Shown here one piece after another: positions 1-8,103 of a stretch of DNA of 64,000 nucleotides (within the stretch, counting starts at the first letter, position 1; every line of letters starts with the position of its first letter). The translations under genes and the position numbers were made by a program. This DNA is from Streptomyces nigrescens. GTDB lineage: Bacteria; Actinomycetota; Actinomycetes; Streptomycetales; Streptomycetaceae. The stretch covers positions 2,976,001 through 3,040,000 of the forward strand of contig AP026073.1 in the NCBI GenBank assembly GCA_024349765.1, written 5' to 3'. Under the pieces are notes generated by a model. That model did no database searches. It worked only from the letters and a program-made list of their open reading frames with translations, and was not told where the DNA came from.

Positions 1-268
1 ACACGGCGAGGTCCTCCATAACCGCTATCGCGTGCTCGTCCTCGAAAGCTCCACCATCTCCAACGCACTGGCCGCGCTGCTGCTGCACGTCCGCGACGAG
101 ACGGGCAAGCGCCCGCACATCTACTTCGAGTGGACCGAAGGCAATCCCTTCGCCCAGTTCCTCCGTTTCTTCCTCTTCGGCCAGGGCGAAGTCGCCCCCG
201 TCACCCGCGAGGTCCTCCGCGAGGCCGAACCCGACCGTTCCCATCGCCCCCGTGTCCATGTCGGCTGA
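1..268 (+). CDS. C-terminal end of a probable amino acid permease (APC-type), 5' truncated
   Basis: An open frame enters from the left edge (first full codon at base 2) and stops with TGA at 266-268, giving about 88 residues of C-terminus. The visible part begins HGEVLHNRYR and contains an FEWTEGNPF segment; it is soluble rather than membrane-spanning. I recall a similar cytosolic tail at the end of large Streptomyces amino acid transporters, so that is the best guess, but the transmembrane part lies outside the window and the assignment cannot be tested here. The next gene is convergent and ends 3 bp away, so the two transcripts meet without room for a separate terminator. Confidence 0.5.
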   Translation, partial: HGEVLHNRYRVLVLESSTISNALAALLLHVRDETGKRPHIYFEWTEGNPFAQFLRFFLFGQGEVAPVTREVLREAEPDRSHRPRVHVG

Positions 269-271
269 CCC

Positions 272-1936
272 TCAGCGTGTGAACGGCTGGATGGACTGGG
301 CATGGCGGAAGACGTTGCGTGGGTCCCAGTACTCCTTGACCTCCTGCAGACGTGTGTAGTTGTCGCCGTAGTACAGACGGTGTGAGGGTTCGCCGGAGGT
401 GTTCCACTCGGGATCGTCGAGATCGGTGTCCGGGTAGTTGATGTAGCAGCCGTCGGTCACCGGTGCCGGCCGGTCCTCCACCGCGGCGCTGTCCGGCGCC
501 AGCACCGGAACACCGCCGGTGTCCGCGTAGACATCGCGGTAGAACTCGCGGATCCAACGGAGATGCGGTGCCGCGATCGAGGGGTCGACATCGGCATCGT
601 GCTGGTCGGCGACACCGTCCTTGTTGACGTCCCGCTTCCAGCTCCAGTACGTCTGGTACTGCAGCTTCAGCACCGAACTGCGCTGGTAGACCGCCGTGTC
701 GGCGCTGTCGGGGAGGTTGATGGCACCGCCGTAGGAGTCGACCTGGAGCAGTGCCTGCGGATTGTCGTAGTCCGCGCGGGTCAGGTGGCTGAAGAGGGCG
801 TCGAGCTGCTTCTCGGTGAATCCCCGCGTCATGTACGCCGACTTGTATTTGCCGCACTGGTTGTCACCGGAGCCGTTGAGCGTCTGGGTGGCCGTCAGCC
901 AGGGCAGCCGGGTCGGCACGTGCAGTCCGCCCATGGGCGCGTGTTCGCCCATCCGCCGGTCCAGCGGCGTCGGGTCGACGCCGAGGTCCTGGGTGATCCA
1001 GTCCAGGAAGGCGTTGAGCCGCTGCACGCTGTCGGGGCGGGTGGCGTCGAGTTGGGTGATCAGGCCGATCTTGCCGTTGGCGCGGTGGTTCAACTTCAGC
1101 AGGGTGAACATGTCGGTGTAGTCGGCGCGGAGCGATTCCGGGAGCCGCGGGGTGTTCTCGTACTCGAAGAACAGCCCGTAGTTGCGCACCAGGGACTTGA
1201 AGCGCTCCGGCTGGCCCTTGAGCTTGTCCCACGGCCAGGCGATGGCATGCAGAAGAACCTGTGACGGGGGCTTGGGCAGTCCCTTGAACCAGTACCGCGT
1301 GACCACACCGAAGTTGCCGCCGCCCCCGCCGGTGTGGGCCCACCACAGATCCCGCAGCTCACGCTCGGGGGAGTCGCGGCGCGCGACCACCACCTCGGCG
1401 TGCTGACCGTCGCGGACCACGACGACCTCGACCGCGTAGAGATAGTCCACCGTCAGCCCGTGCTGCCGGGACAGCAGTCCGTACCCGCCTCCCGACACAT
1501 GGCCCCCGGCGCCGACGGAGTAGCACGACCCACCGGGCAGCGCCACGCCGAACGGTGCGTAGAGGTGCGTGGCGACATGCCAGTTGGTGGCGCCGGATTC
1601 GACGCAGTACGCGCCCATCTCCTGGTCCAGATAGGCCCGGTCCATCTGCCCGAGGTCGAGGATGACGCCCACGTCCTCCCCGCAGACGAAGTTCTCGTAG
1701 CAGTGGCCTCCCGAACGGACCGTGATGCGGCGGCTGAGGCTCTCGTCCGAGCGGTGATCCGCCAGGTACTTGTTGAGCGCGGCGACGGCCTCGCCGGTCG
1801 AGCCGATCACGGACACATAGTCAGGTGTCGCGATGAAGCGCTGGTTGAATCCCCTTCTCAAGGCCTCGTAGCGTGCGTCCCCGGGAACTACTTCGGTACC
1901 GCTCTCGGTGCCGGCGCTGATCTGATACGTGGCCAT
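272..1936 (-). CDS. FAD-binding oxidoreductase of the berberine bridge enzyme family (bicovalent FAD)
   Basis: Encodes 554 residues. The FAD-binding PCMH-type domain covers roughly residues 35-230 and the C-terminal BBE domain holds the YINYPDTDL and NVFRHAQS segments typical of the family. Both covalent FAD anchors are visible: the histidine of RSGGHCYE (about residue 78) and the cysteine of GGSCYSVGAGGHVSGGGYG (about 138). Such enzymes oxidise alcohols, sugars or natural-product intermediates with O2; the substrate cannot be told. I chose ATG 1936 (MATYQISAGT) because GGGAGG lies just upstream; an upstream in-frame start at 1999 has no ribosome site. There is no signal peptide. Oddly, residues about 436-451 carry a DxNxDGxxDxxD calcium-loop-like stretch inside the catalytic half. 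Confidence 0.92.
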   Translation of the reverse strand: MATYQISAGTESGTEVVPGDARYEALRRGFNQRFIATPDYVSVIGSTGEAVAALNKYLADHRSDESLSRRITVRSGGHCYENFVCGEDVGVILDLGQMDRAYLDQEMGAYCVESGATNWHVATHLYAPFGVALPGGSCYSVGAGGHVSGGGYGLLSRQHGLTVDYLYAVEVVVVRDGQHAEVVVARRDSPERELRDLWWAHTGGGGGNFGVVTRYWFKGLPKPPSQVLLHAIAWPWDKLKGQPERFKSLVRNYGLFFEYENTPRLPESLRADYTDMFTLLKLNHRANGKIGLITQLDATRPDSVQRLNAFLDWITQDLGVDPTPLDRRMGEHAPMGGLHVPTRLPWLTATQTLNGSGDNQCGKYKSAYMTRGFTEKQLDALFSHLTRADYDNPQALLQVDSYGGAINLPDSADTAVYQRSSVLKLQYQTYWSWKRDVNKDGVADQHDADVDPSIAAPHLRWIREFYRDVYADTGGVPVLAPDSAAVEDRPAPVTDGCYINYPDTDLDDPEWNTSGEPSHRLYYGDNYTRLQEVKEYWDPRNVFRHAQSIQPFTR

Positions 1937-2193
1937 GGTGGCCTCCCTACGACGATGGATCGATACGGGGTCTGACGGCTGCGAGCACCGACGCGACATC
2001 GCGCAGGAAACTCTGCGTAGCCGTGACCCTTCGCTTGATTACTATCCGTGATCGCCGTGAGGCTGTGAATGCCCGGAAGGTGTGCGTCCGGCGGCGTCAT
2101 GTTGACGCCCGGCCGCCGAGGCCCGGCCGACCCGATCCCGGCCGAGGCGACCGCCGCTCCGCCCCGGCGCCGTCCCGGTCCTAGCCTGGAAGG

Positions 2194-3309
2194 GTGGACG
2201 GTGGCCTGGTCACGGTGTTCCTGTGCGGGGATGTGATGCTCGGTCGCGGCGTCAACCAGATCCTTCCGCACCCGGGCGATCCCGCGCTGCGCGAAAGCTA
2301 CCTCCACGACGCCCGCGCCTACGTCGAACTCGCTGAGGCGGCGAACGGCCCGATCGCCCGTCCGGTCGGCTTCGACTGGCCGTGGGGAGAGGCGCTACCC
2401 GTCCTCGACGAGGCCGCCCCCGCGGCCCGGGTGATCAATCTGGAAACCAGCGTCACGCGCAGCGACGTCTTCGCGTCCGGCAAGGAAGTCCACTACCGGA
2501 TGAACCCCGACAATCTCCCGTGCTTGACCCTCGCACGCCCCGATGTCTGCGTTCTGGCCAACAATCACGTCCTGGACTTCGGCCGCAACGGCCTGGCGGA
2601 GACGCTCGACGTCCTGGCCGGCGCCGGGCTGCGCACGGCGGGCGCTGGAGCGGACGCCGACGCGGCGCGGCGTCCGGCGATCGTCCCCCTCGACGACGAC
2701 CATCGCCTCCTGGTCTTCTCGTTCGGCCTGCCGACCAGCGGCATCCCCTTTTCCTGGGCCGCGACTGAGGACCGGAGCGGAGTGGCGTTCCTGTCCGAAC
2801 CGTCGGAGACCGCGGCAACCGGCCTGGCCGCACGGGTGCGGCAGCTCAAGCGGCCCGGCGACATCGCCATCGCCTCGGTCCACTGGGGCCCCAACTGGGG
2901 CTACGGCGTCTCCCGCAGCGAGGCCGCCTTCGCGCGGCTGCTCCTCGACGGCGGCATCGACGTCGTGCACGGACACTCCTCGCACCATCCGCGCAGCCTG
3001 GAGGCCTACCACGGAAAGCTGGTGATCCACGGGTGCGGCGACTTCATCGACGACTACGAGGGGATCACCGGCTACGAGCAGTACCGGGACGACCTGCGCC
3101 TGCTCCTCCTCGTCTCGCTGGAGCAGCCGACCGGCACTCTCCACGACGTGCGCATCGTCCCCCTCCAGGCCCACAGGATGCGCCTACGGCGCCCGTCCGC
3201 CCGCGACTGCCACTGGCTGCAACGGCTGCTCGACCGCATCAGTACGGGCTTCCGCCCCTGCACCACCACGGAGGAGGGCGGCCACACGTTCACCCTCCGA
3301 CCGCTGTGA
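2194..3309 (+). CDS. CapA family protein (PGA_cap metallophosphatase-like)
   Basis: Encodes 371 residues matching the CapA/PgsA family of metallophosphoesterase-like proteins, known from poly-gamma-glutamate capsule synthesis. Visible landmarks are the N-terminal FLCGDVMLGRG motif, the NLETSVT segment, ANNHVLDFG and the HGHSSHHPR histidine cluster, all metal-site elements of the fold. There is no signal peptide or transmembrane segment, so this member is cytoplasmic. No capsule genes (capB/capC) are adjacent; it is divergent from the FAD oxidase, and in actinomycetes such isolated CapA-like proteins have no proven role. Start is GTG 2194 with a weak AAGGG just upstream. It converges on the next gene, with 27 bp between stops. 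Confidence 0.88.
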   Translation: MDGGLVTVFLCGDVMLGRGVNQILPHPGDPALRESYLHDARAYVELAEAANGPIARPVGFDWPWGEALPVLDEAAPAARVINLETSVTRSDVFASGKEVHYRMNPDNLPCLTLARPDVCVLANNHVLDFGRNGLAETLDVLAGAGLRTAGAGADADAARRPAIVPLDDDHRLLVFSFGLPTSGIPFSWAATEDRSGVAFLSEPSETAATGLAARVRQLKRPGDIAIASVHWGPNWGYGVSRSEAAFARLLLDGGIDVVHGHSSHHPRSLEAYHGKLVIHGCGDFIDDYEGITGYEQYRDDLRLLLLVSLEQPTGTLHDVRIVPLQAHRMRLRRPSARDCHWLQRLLDRISTGFRPCTTTEEGGHTFTLRPL

Positions 3310-3336
3310 CGCCGGCCGTGCAGAGGCGCGCGGGCT

Positions 3337-4614
3337 TCAAATGTGCAATGTCAGCGGCGGATGTGTCCCGTTCAGATAGTGGTCGCCGATGTCGCGCAGC
3401 CTGTGGGTGGGCGAGCCCTGGGCGGTCAGCACACGGGCATTGCGCCAGAAGCGGTCGAATCCCGGGCCGTCCGCGGGCGAGTCGGCGCCGTCGGTGAGTT
3501 CCAGGATGCGGGTGGTGATCTCCAGCGTGGACTTGCTCGTGACCGCCTCGGCCGCGGCGACGAGCACGGCGATGTCCGCGCGCTGGTCGACATCGAGCTC
3601 CCGCCCCGTGAGGAGCCCCCTCGCCAGCGCTTCGGTGGCGGGCTCGACGACCGCCGCGGCAGTGTGCGCGGCAGCCACCAGCTCCCCGTAGGCGAGCAGG
3701 AGATACGGGTCGCTACCGGGGCGCCGCTCGAAGGCGCCGCCGTCCGGGTCGGAGGGCGGCCAGTTGCGCGGCGCGGTACGGCTGAAGTCCCGGGCCTCGG
3801 CCAGCGTTCCTTCGGCGATGCCCAGACAGACGTGGACCAGGGCGAGCCGGAGCGCCAGCGGGGCGAGCGTGGCGAACGGGGAGACGTCGTGTTCGTCGTG
3901 CGGCACGGTTCCGAGGATCTGGTCCGGCTGCACCGGTACGCCGTCGAAATCGACACTGCCGGCTCCGGTGAGCCGCTGGCCGAGGCGGTCGTGCGCCGGG
4001 ACCGCCGAGACGCGGGGATCGGCCGGGTCCACCCGTGCGATCAGTGTCTCCCCGGTGCCCGTGCAGACCGCGCCCACCACCAGTTGGTCGGCCACCGTGA
4101 CGCCTGCCGGGAAGACCTGGCGACCGTGGAGAAGGTATCCGCTCCCGGTTGGCGTGAGGGTGAGTTCGGGTCCGGTCTCCGTCTCCTGCTCCGGTTCCGT
4201 CCCCGGCAGATCGATGCTCCCGCCCCAGAGCCAGTGCCCGGTTCCCGCTTGGCGCTCGATCCGGTCGGCCTGCTCGGGGGAGCCGAAGAAACGGGCGCTC
4301 CATGAGAGGGCGTAGTGCCGTCCGAGGAGCTCGCCGATGGAGCTGTCGGCCGCCGCGATCTCCCGGATGACCGCACACGCCGTACGCCAGTCGGTACCCC
4401 AGTGGGACGGCCCCGGCGGCATGAGCAGGGTCGGCAGGCCGGCTTCGCGCAGCCGGGAGAGCTCGTCGAACGGAGGCTTGCCGGCGCGGTCGCGGGCGAT
4501 CGCGTCGACGGCGAGATCCTCCGCGACCTCACGGGTGACGCGAGGCCAGATGGCATCGCCCGTGGTGGCGTTGACCTGTGGGGCGGCGGTGCATGCTGTG
4601 GCCTTCTTCGGCAT
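3337..4614 (-). CDS. Acyl-CoA dehydrogenase-type flavin monooxygenase (DszC/SfnB-like)
   Basis: Encodes about 425 residues of the acyl-CoA dehydrogenase fold, closest in character to DszC/SfnB flavin-dependent monooxygenases used to obtain sulfur from organosulfur compounds. Recognisable stretches are the helical N-terminus, SSIGELLGRHYALSW, the beta-domain WGGSIDLPG segment and the C-terminal helical bundle with PTHRLRDIGDHYLNG. It would need FMNH2 supplied by a separate reductase, which is not nearby. I place the start at ATG 4614 rather than GTG 4671, because the latter falls inside a palindromic operator and has no ribosome site. An Rrf2 regulator lies directly upstream on the same strand, suggesting control by sulfur or redox state. 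The exact substrate is unknown. Confidence 0.85.
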   Translation of the reverse strand: MPKKATACTAAPQVNATTGDAIWPRVTREVAEDLAVDAIARDRAGKPPFDELSRLREAGLPTLLMPPGPSHWGTDWRTACAVIREIAAADSSIGELLGRHYALSWSARFFGSPEQADRIERQAGTGHWLWGGSIDLPGTEPEQETETGPELTLTPTGSGYLLHGRQVFPAGVTVADQLVVGAVCTGTGETLIARVDPADPRVSAVPAHDRLGQRLTGAGSVDFDGVPVQPDQILGTVPHDEHDVSPFATLAPLALRLALVHVCLGIAEGTLAEARDFSRTAPRNWPPSDPDGGAFERRPGSDPYLLLAYGELVAAAHTAAAVVEPATEALARGLLTGRELDVDQRADIAVLVAAAEAVTSKSTLEITTRILELTDGADSPADGPGFDRFWRNARVLTAQGSPTHRLRDIGDHYLNGTHPPLTLHI

Positions 4615-4664
4615 GGCGCCGGTCACCGTCCTGTCGGGTGGTCTGCGGGTCGGTTTCCCTAGTT

Positions 4665-4686
4665 TTCCCACTGGATTAGTAGGGAA
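4665..4686. promoter_or_regulatory. Candidate Rrf2 operator (interrupted inverted repeat)
   Basis: TTCCCACT at 4665-4672 and AGTAGGGAA at 4678-4686 form an inverted repeat with a 5-bp spacer; one extra base in the right arm is the only imperfection. A further half-site TTCCCTAGT lies just left (about 4656). The element is AT-richer than its surroundings and sits about 50 bp upstream of the monooxygenase ATG. The string GGAATAATGCG next to its right arm recurs in reverse orientation 7-17 bases before the Rrf2 gene start (about 5281-5291), which suggests autoregulation. The family of regulator (Rrf2) is known to bind such dyads; the pairing here is inferred. Confidence 0.55.
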
Positions 4687-4815
4687 TAATGCGCCCGTAC
4701 TCCCTTGGCGGCAAGGGCCGTTCGAGGCGTGGACAGCCGAATCTTGCTATCCGGACGGAGTCGAAGCTCCCCTACGACCCGTTCCCGGCGTGCAGTGGCG
4801 CCGAGGGCTACGGCC

Positions 4816-5274
4816 TCAGGGGTTGGTCCAGGAGGCGGGGTCTTCGGCCAGTGCGGATACCCGGGTGGGCAGTTCCGCCGAGGCGACATCGGCGAGCGAA
4901 ACGCCGTCGAGGATCTGCCGGACGTTGGCGCGGAGAGCGACCCAGAGTGGCAGCAGGGACTCTGCCGGGCCGGTGTAGGACAACTCCGGCGGACGGACGC
5001 CGCGTACGGAGACCAGGGGACCGTCGACGACGCGGATGACGTCGGCGATGCTGATGGACTCCGGTGCCTTGGCCAGGCGGTAGCCGCCGTTCCCGCCGCG
5101 CTGGCTGAGGACGAGTCCGCCGCGGCGCATGTCGTTCAGAATGCCTTCAAGGAACTTGTGCGGAATGTCCTGGGCGTCCGCGATGGCCTCCGCCTTGAGC
5201 GGTCCTGCGTCCCGGGCGTGAGCGAGTTGCAGCGCGGCGCGCACCGCGTAATCCGCTCTGGCTGAAATCCGCAT
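4816..5274 (-). CDS. Rrf2 family transcriptional regulator
   Basis: Encodes 152 residues with the Rrf2 start MRISARADYAVRAAL and a winged helix (IPHKFLEGILNDMRRGGLV, then QRGGNGGYRLA). The region where IscR and NsrR carry three Fe-S cysteines holds no cysteine here; the whole protein has none. It is therefore a CymR-like, cluster-free Rrf2 protein, a group known to sense cysteine metabolism through partner proteins or small molecules. Its gene lies upstream of, and co-oriented with, the DszC/SfnB-like monooxygenase, with a 200-bp spacer that holds the palindromic candidate operator. A role as repressor of sulfur scavenging is an inference from this context. Confidence 0.9.
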   Translation of the reverse strand: MRISARADYAVRAALQLAHARDAGPLKAEAIADAQDIPHKFLEGILNDMRRGGLVLSQRGGNGGYRLAKAPESISIADVIRVVDGPLVSVRGVRPPELSYTGPAESLLPLWVALRANVRQILDGVSLADVASAELPTRVSALAEDPASWTNP

Positions 5275-5330
5275 GCCCGCATTATTCCGCAGTGCTGCAG
5301 GGGGCCTGGACGGGTGGGCCGGGAGGCCGG

Positions 5331-5678
5331 TCAGTGGTCGACCGTCACCTCGAAGTGCTTCGGAGCGGCCCCCTCCGCGGTCACGGTGAAGGACGCGGTG
5401 CCCGTCGCATCACCCGCCACCAACGGCGGGGTCTGTGCGTACCCCTGGGAGTCGGTGTCCACCGTGACAGTGGGTGCTCCGCCTTCGAAGAGGACCTGCT
5501 GGGTCGTGGCCAACCAGGCGAACGTCACTGTCGCGTCGGCCACCGGGAGGCCGCTCCTGCGGTCGACGAGTCGCGCCTTCAGCGGGTTCGAGAAGGTCTG
5601 GTGGGGTCCGGCATGCTGTCCCGTGCCCCCGGCCGGCTCGATGGCCACCGTGAGGTCCATGCCCGCTTCCGTACTCAT
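5331..5678 (-). CDS. Small bacterial Ig-like (Big-1 type) domain protein
   Basis: Encodes 115 residues that make up essentially one immunoglobulin-like beta domain: SNPLKARLVDRRSGLPVADATVTF is followed by a VTVDTDSQGYAQTPPL turn and a C-terminal FTVTAEG strand. This spacing is that of invasin/intimin type Big-1 domains. No signal peptide, lipobox or anchor is visible, so it would be cytoplasmic unless exported by another route. The start ATG 5678 is preceded by a strong AGGAGG. The gene stands alone; the 254 bp upstream are AT-richer and may hold its promoter. Function unknown. Confidence 0.75.
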   Translation of the reverse strand: MSTEAGMDLTVAIEPAGGTGQHAGPHQTFSNPLKARLVDRRSGLPVADATVTFAWLATTQQVLFEGGAPTVTVDTDSQGYAQTPPLVAGDATGTASFTVTAEGAAPKHFEVTVDH

Positions 5679-5932
5679 TGCGCCTCCTCATTCCGGGACC
5701 CTGAACAGTCTGCTTGGCCGTCGGTCACTCACTCCGCTGTCACTCGAACGGGTGTTTCCTGCCTCGATCGCGGCAGATTGCTTGCGCACGCGGGCTTTTT
5801 CGATGCAGGCTTTACGGCGGATGCAATCAATTGATGAGAGGGAGAGGGACATGGGCAACACCCTTGAATGCGGGCGCAGTTACCTGACCATGGGGCCGCG
5901 GGCGCAGTGCAGGCGGGCAGCCGTGACGCCGG

Positions 5933-6259
5933 TCAGCGGCCGAGGGCCTTGCGGAGCTCGTCCTTGTTCATCGAGGAGCGGCCGTCGATATTGCGCTTCT
6001 TGGCTTCCTCGTAGAGCTGGTCCTTGGTGGGGCCCTGGGCGCCGCGGTGGGAGCGCTCGCCGCCGCGCTGCGGCGCGGACTTCTTGTCCCGGAGGGAAAC
6101 CTTGCTGGCGGTCTCCGACTCGCCGGACCGGGCGCGTTCCTTGTTCACGGTCCGCGCGGCAATCTCCTTCGCGCGCTTCGTCGACTCGCCTCGCTGCTCG
6201 GCACTCTCCTTGATGTGCTCGTACTGACGCTCACGCTTCTTGCTCGAACCTGCGGGCAT
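5933..6259 (-). CDS. Small basic protein with Rho-N-like C-terminus (plasmid stabilisation protein-like)
   Basis: Encodes 108 residues, highly charged and basic. The N-terminal half (SSKKRERQYEHIKESAEQRG, then KRAKEIAARTVNKERARSGE) is a predicted long helix; the C-terminal 35 residues (TKDQLYEEAKKRNIDGRSSM, then NKDELRKALGR) look like the SAP/Rho-N-like helix-extended-loop-helix fold. Streptomyces homologues are annotated as plasmid stabilisation proteins, a name without experimental basis; nucleic acid binding is the likelier function. Start ATG 6259 follows AAGGAG. No partner gene of a toxin-antitoxin type is adjacent. Confidence 0.85.
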   Translation of the reverse strand: MPAGSSKKRERQYEHIKESAEQRGESTKRAKEIAARTVNKERARSGESETASKVSLRDKKSAPQRGGERSHRGAQGPTKDQLYEEAKKRNIDGRSSMNKDELRKALGR

Positions 6260-6530
6260 GACGGCTCCTTGACCGGTCGATGTGTCGTTCGTCTGCCGGC
6301 CTCGTGTCGGGGCGGTCGACGGCCACTCCTTCAGTTCACTCCGTTCGGCGGCAGCGCGCGAGGCGGAACGGCCGATCGGGCGGGTGCGTCTCCTGCGGCG
6401 AGAACCGCTGGTGGCGAGCTCGCGTGCTGCCCACCCGCGGACCCTGGCACCGCGCGAGGCATCGGCCGGGCGATGGCGAGTGCGGCGTGGGAGAAGAGGT
6501 GTCGGGCCGGTGCGTGTCGGAGTGGTCGGG

Positions 6531-6947
6531 TCAGCCGGAGGAGAGCGCGTCGAGGAGCTCGCCGACCTGGGGGTCGGGGAGGGCGCGGGCCACATCGGCC
6601 AGGGCCACCACGCCGACGAGGCGATGACCGTCGATGGCCGGCAGGCGGCGGACCTTGTGACGGGCCATCGTCGCGAAGATCTCGTGGGCTCCCTCGTCGG
6701 CACCGATGGTGATCGCTTCGCCCTGGGCAAGTTCGTCAGCCTTGGTCTGCTACGGGTCCAAGCTCTTGCCCAGCACCTTGACGACGACGTCCCGATCGGT
6801 GAGGACGCCCTTGAGCCTGTCGTCCGTGCCGCAGATCGGCAGCGCTCCGACGCCGAGGGAGGTCAGCTTGCGCGCCGCTTCGAGAATGTTGTCGTCGCCG
6901 CCGATGCATTCCGCGGCCGGCGACATGATGTCGCGTGCCACAGGCAT
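6531..6947 (-). pseudogene. Two-CBS-domain protein broken by an in-frame amber codon
   Basis: The frame starting at ATG 6947 (MPVARDIMSP) encodes a typical Streptomyces CBS-pair protein: first CBS to about residue 64, then a second CBS with ADELAQGEAITIGADEGAHE and GHRLVGVVALADVARALPD, stopping at TGA 6531-6533. The only defect is TAG at 6750-6752, codon 66, at the linker between the two CBS motifs. The downstream 72 codons stay in frame with normal GC-rich third positions and no other stop, so the change is recent and could be a single C-to-T at a CAG codon. Alternatives are sequencing error or amber readthrough. CBS pairs bind adenine nucleotides. The gene lies 59 bp downstream of the hemerythrin gene, probably in one transcript. 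Confidence 0.85.
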
Positions 6948-7006
6948 GACTGTTTGTCCTTCCTGGAGGAGGGACCTTGATGTGAGGAGGTGCATTTCCG
7001 TGCCGG

Positions 7007-7564
7007 CTACCGGCCTCGACCGGTGACGTAGTCGCGCACCCGGTCGACCAGCCCCAGGCCGGGCGAAAGCAGCTTGTTGGCCGGTGGCGTGCTCGGGGCC
7101 ATGGGGTGGGCGCGGGTGGGGGCGGTCTTCTTCGCCTCGCGGACCTTCCGGCCGAGGCTTTCCAGGACGTAGGGATGGACGCCGTCGCGCAGCTGGGGGA
7201 AGAGCTGGTTCTCCTCGTCCTCCACGTGCGCGGTGACCTCGATGCGCAGTTCGCGTACGAGGCGGTCGAAATCGGTGTCGTCGGCCTCGCGTCCTTCGAG
7301 GTCCTTCAGCAGCTGCTCGACGCGGAGGTGGTCGGCGATCTCCTTGTCCGCCAGCATCCCGCCGTTCTCCAGGTGGTCGCGTACGGCCGGGTAGAGGTGC
7401 TCCTCTTCCGCGACCGAGTGGCGCACCAGCTCGATGGTCAGGGCGTCCAGGAGTCGTTTGCGGGCGCTGCTGCCGGGCGCCGCGTTGTCGAACTGCTCGA
7501 AGAGGTCGTCGACCTCCCGGTGGTCCGCGGTCAGCTCCGCGATGACGTCCTCGCCGTGCTCCAT
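7007..7564 (-). CDS. Hemerythrin HHE domain protein
   Basis: Encodes 185 residues. The first about 135 form a hemerythrin-like four-helix bundle with iron-ligand candidates in the order LTADHREVDDLFE, VRHSVAEEEHLYP, ADHLRVEQLLKD and THVEDEEN-like AHVEDEENQLFP. The tail ends LLSPGLGLVDRVRDYVTGRG. Such proteins bind a diiron centre and O2, NO or peroxide; in actinobacteria many are stress induced. A close paralogue of nearly the same length and with the same tail lies at 25465-26031, and the two share an upstream sequence block (7627-7686 here). Start ATG 7564; the CBS gene follows 59 bp downstream. Confidence 0.92.
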   Translation of the reverse strand: MEHGEDVIAELTADHREVDDLFEQFDNAAPGSSARKRLLDALTIELVRHSVAEEEHLYPAVRDHLENGGMLADKEIADHLRVEQLLKDLEGREADDTDFDRLVRELRIEVTAHVEDEENQLFPQLRDGVHPYVLESLGRKVREAKKTAPTRAHPMAPSTPPANKLLSPGLGLVDRVRDYVTGRGR

Positions 7565-7626
7565 GATCTGTCCTGTCCCTCCGGTGGCCCGGGCGCTGCC
7601 GGCCCGTTGCCGGGTGCACCCAGAGC

Positions 7627-7686
7627 AACGGGTTCCCGAGCCGTCCGGCGGATAACGCCAAGTCCGGGTAATTGCGTCGGATGCCG
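7627..7686 (-). promoter_or_regulatory. Upstream block shared by the two hemerythrin genes (copy A)
   Basis: On the minus strand this 60-bp block reads CGGCATCCG, then GCAATT, GGCGTTA, CCG, and ends GGGAACCCGTT, about 65 bp before the hemerythrin ATG. The same words in the same order and nearly the same spacing occur before the paralogous gene at 25356-25417. Flanking sequence is not conserved between the two loci, so the block looks retained by selection and may be a promoter/operator region for a common regulator. I cannot match it confidently to a known sigma factor consensus. Confidence 0.6.
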
Positions 7687-8103
7687 GGATTGATGGCCGT
7701 GGTGGAGAGGGGGAGGGGAGCGGGGCGGGGGAGGGGAGGAGGGGGTAGGGGAGGGGTCGGAGAGGGGGAGGAGAGTGCGGGGTGGGGCCGGAGTGGGGGA
7801 GGTGGAGAGGTGGTGCGCCGCGGGTGTCGGGGGCGTGGAGGGTTGGGGTGTCGGGGCACCGCCGCTGCTGTGGTGGGCCCGTGGCGGGTTTCCGGCGCGG
7901 CGCGGAGCTGGCCGCGCTACTGGGCGCGGCCGACTGCTACCTGCCACCGAGTGCGGACTGCTGCCGCCGCCTCGACGTGGGGATGTGCGGGACGTGTGGG
8001 ATGTGCGGTACGTGCGGGGTGTGCGGGATGTGCGCCCAGGGGCCTCGCCGCCAGGTGGTGCGCCGCGGCCAGAGGTGTCTGAGTGGGGGCGCGGTGGCTC
8101 GGG
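7687..8103. other. Gene-free stretch: G-run tract and 9-bp tandem repeats
   Basis: No convincing gene. From 7695 to about 7855 the plus strand is a purine tract of repeated G runs (the minus strand is C-rich and G-poor). From 7980 to 8033 six 9-bp units related to GGGATGTGC follow one another; read on the plus strand they spell Gly-Met/Thr/Val-Cys triplets. The block separates DUF6480 from the hemerythrin gene, both on the minus strand, so its transcript would be an unstructured C-rich RNA of the kind that can load Rho. Confidence 0.6.

Noticed and set aside
4671-4671. GTG 4671 as start of the DszC/SfnB-like gene
   Set aside because: It lies within the palindromic operator, has no ribosome site, and ATG 4614 gives a normal-length protein.
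5851-5940. Short frame MGNTLECGRSYL behind GAGGGAGAGGG
   Set aside because: A plausible ribosome site but it soon runs antisense into the next gene and lacks coding bias; too little to call a gene.
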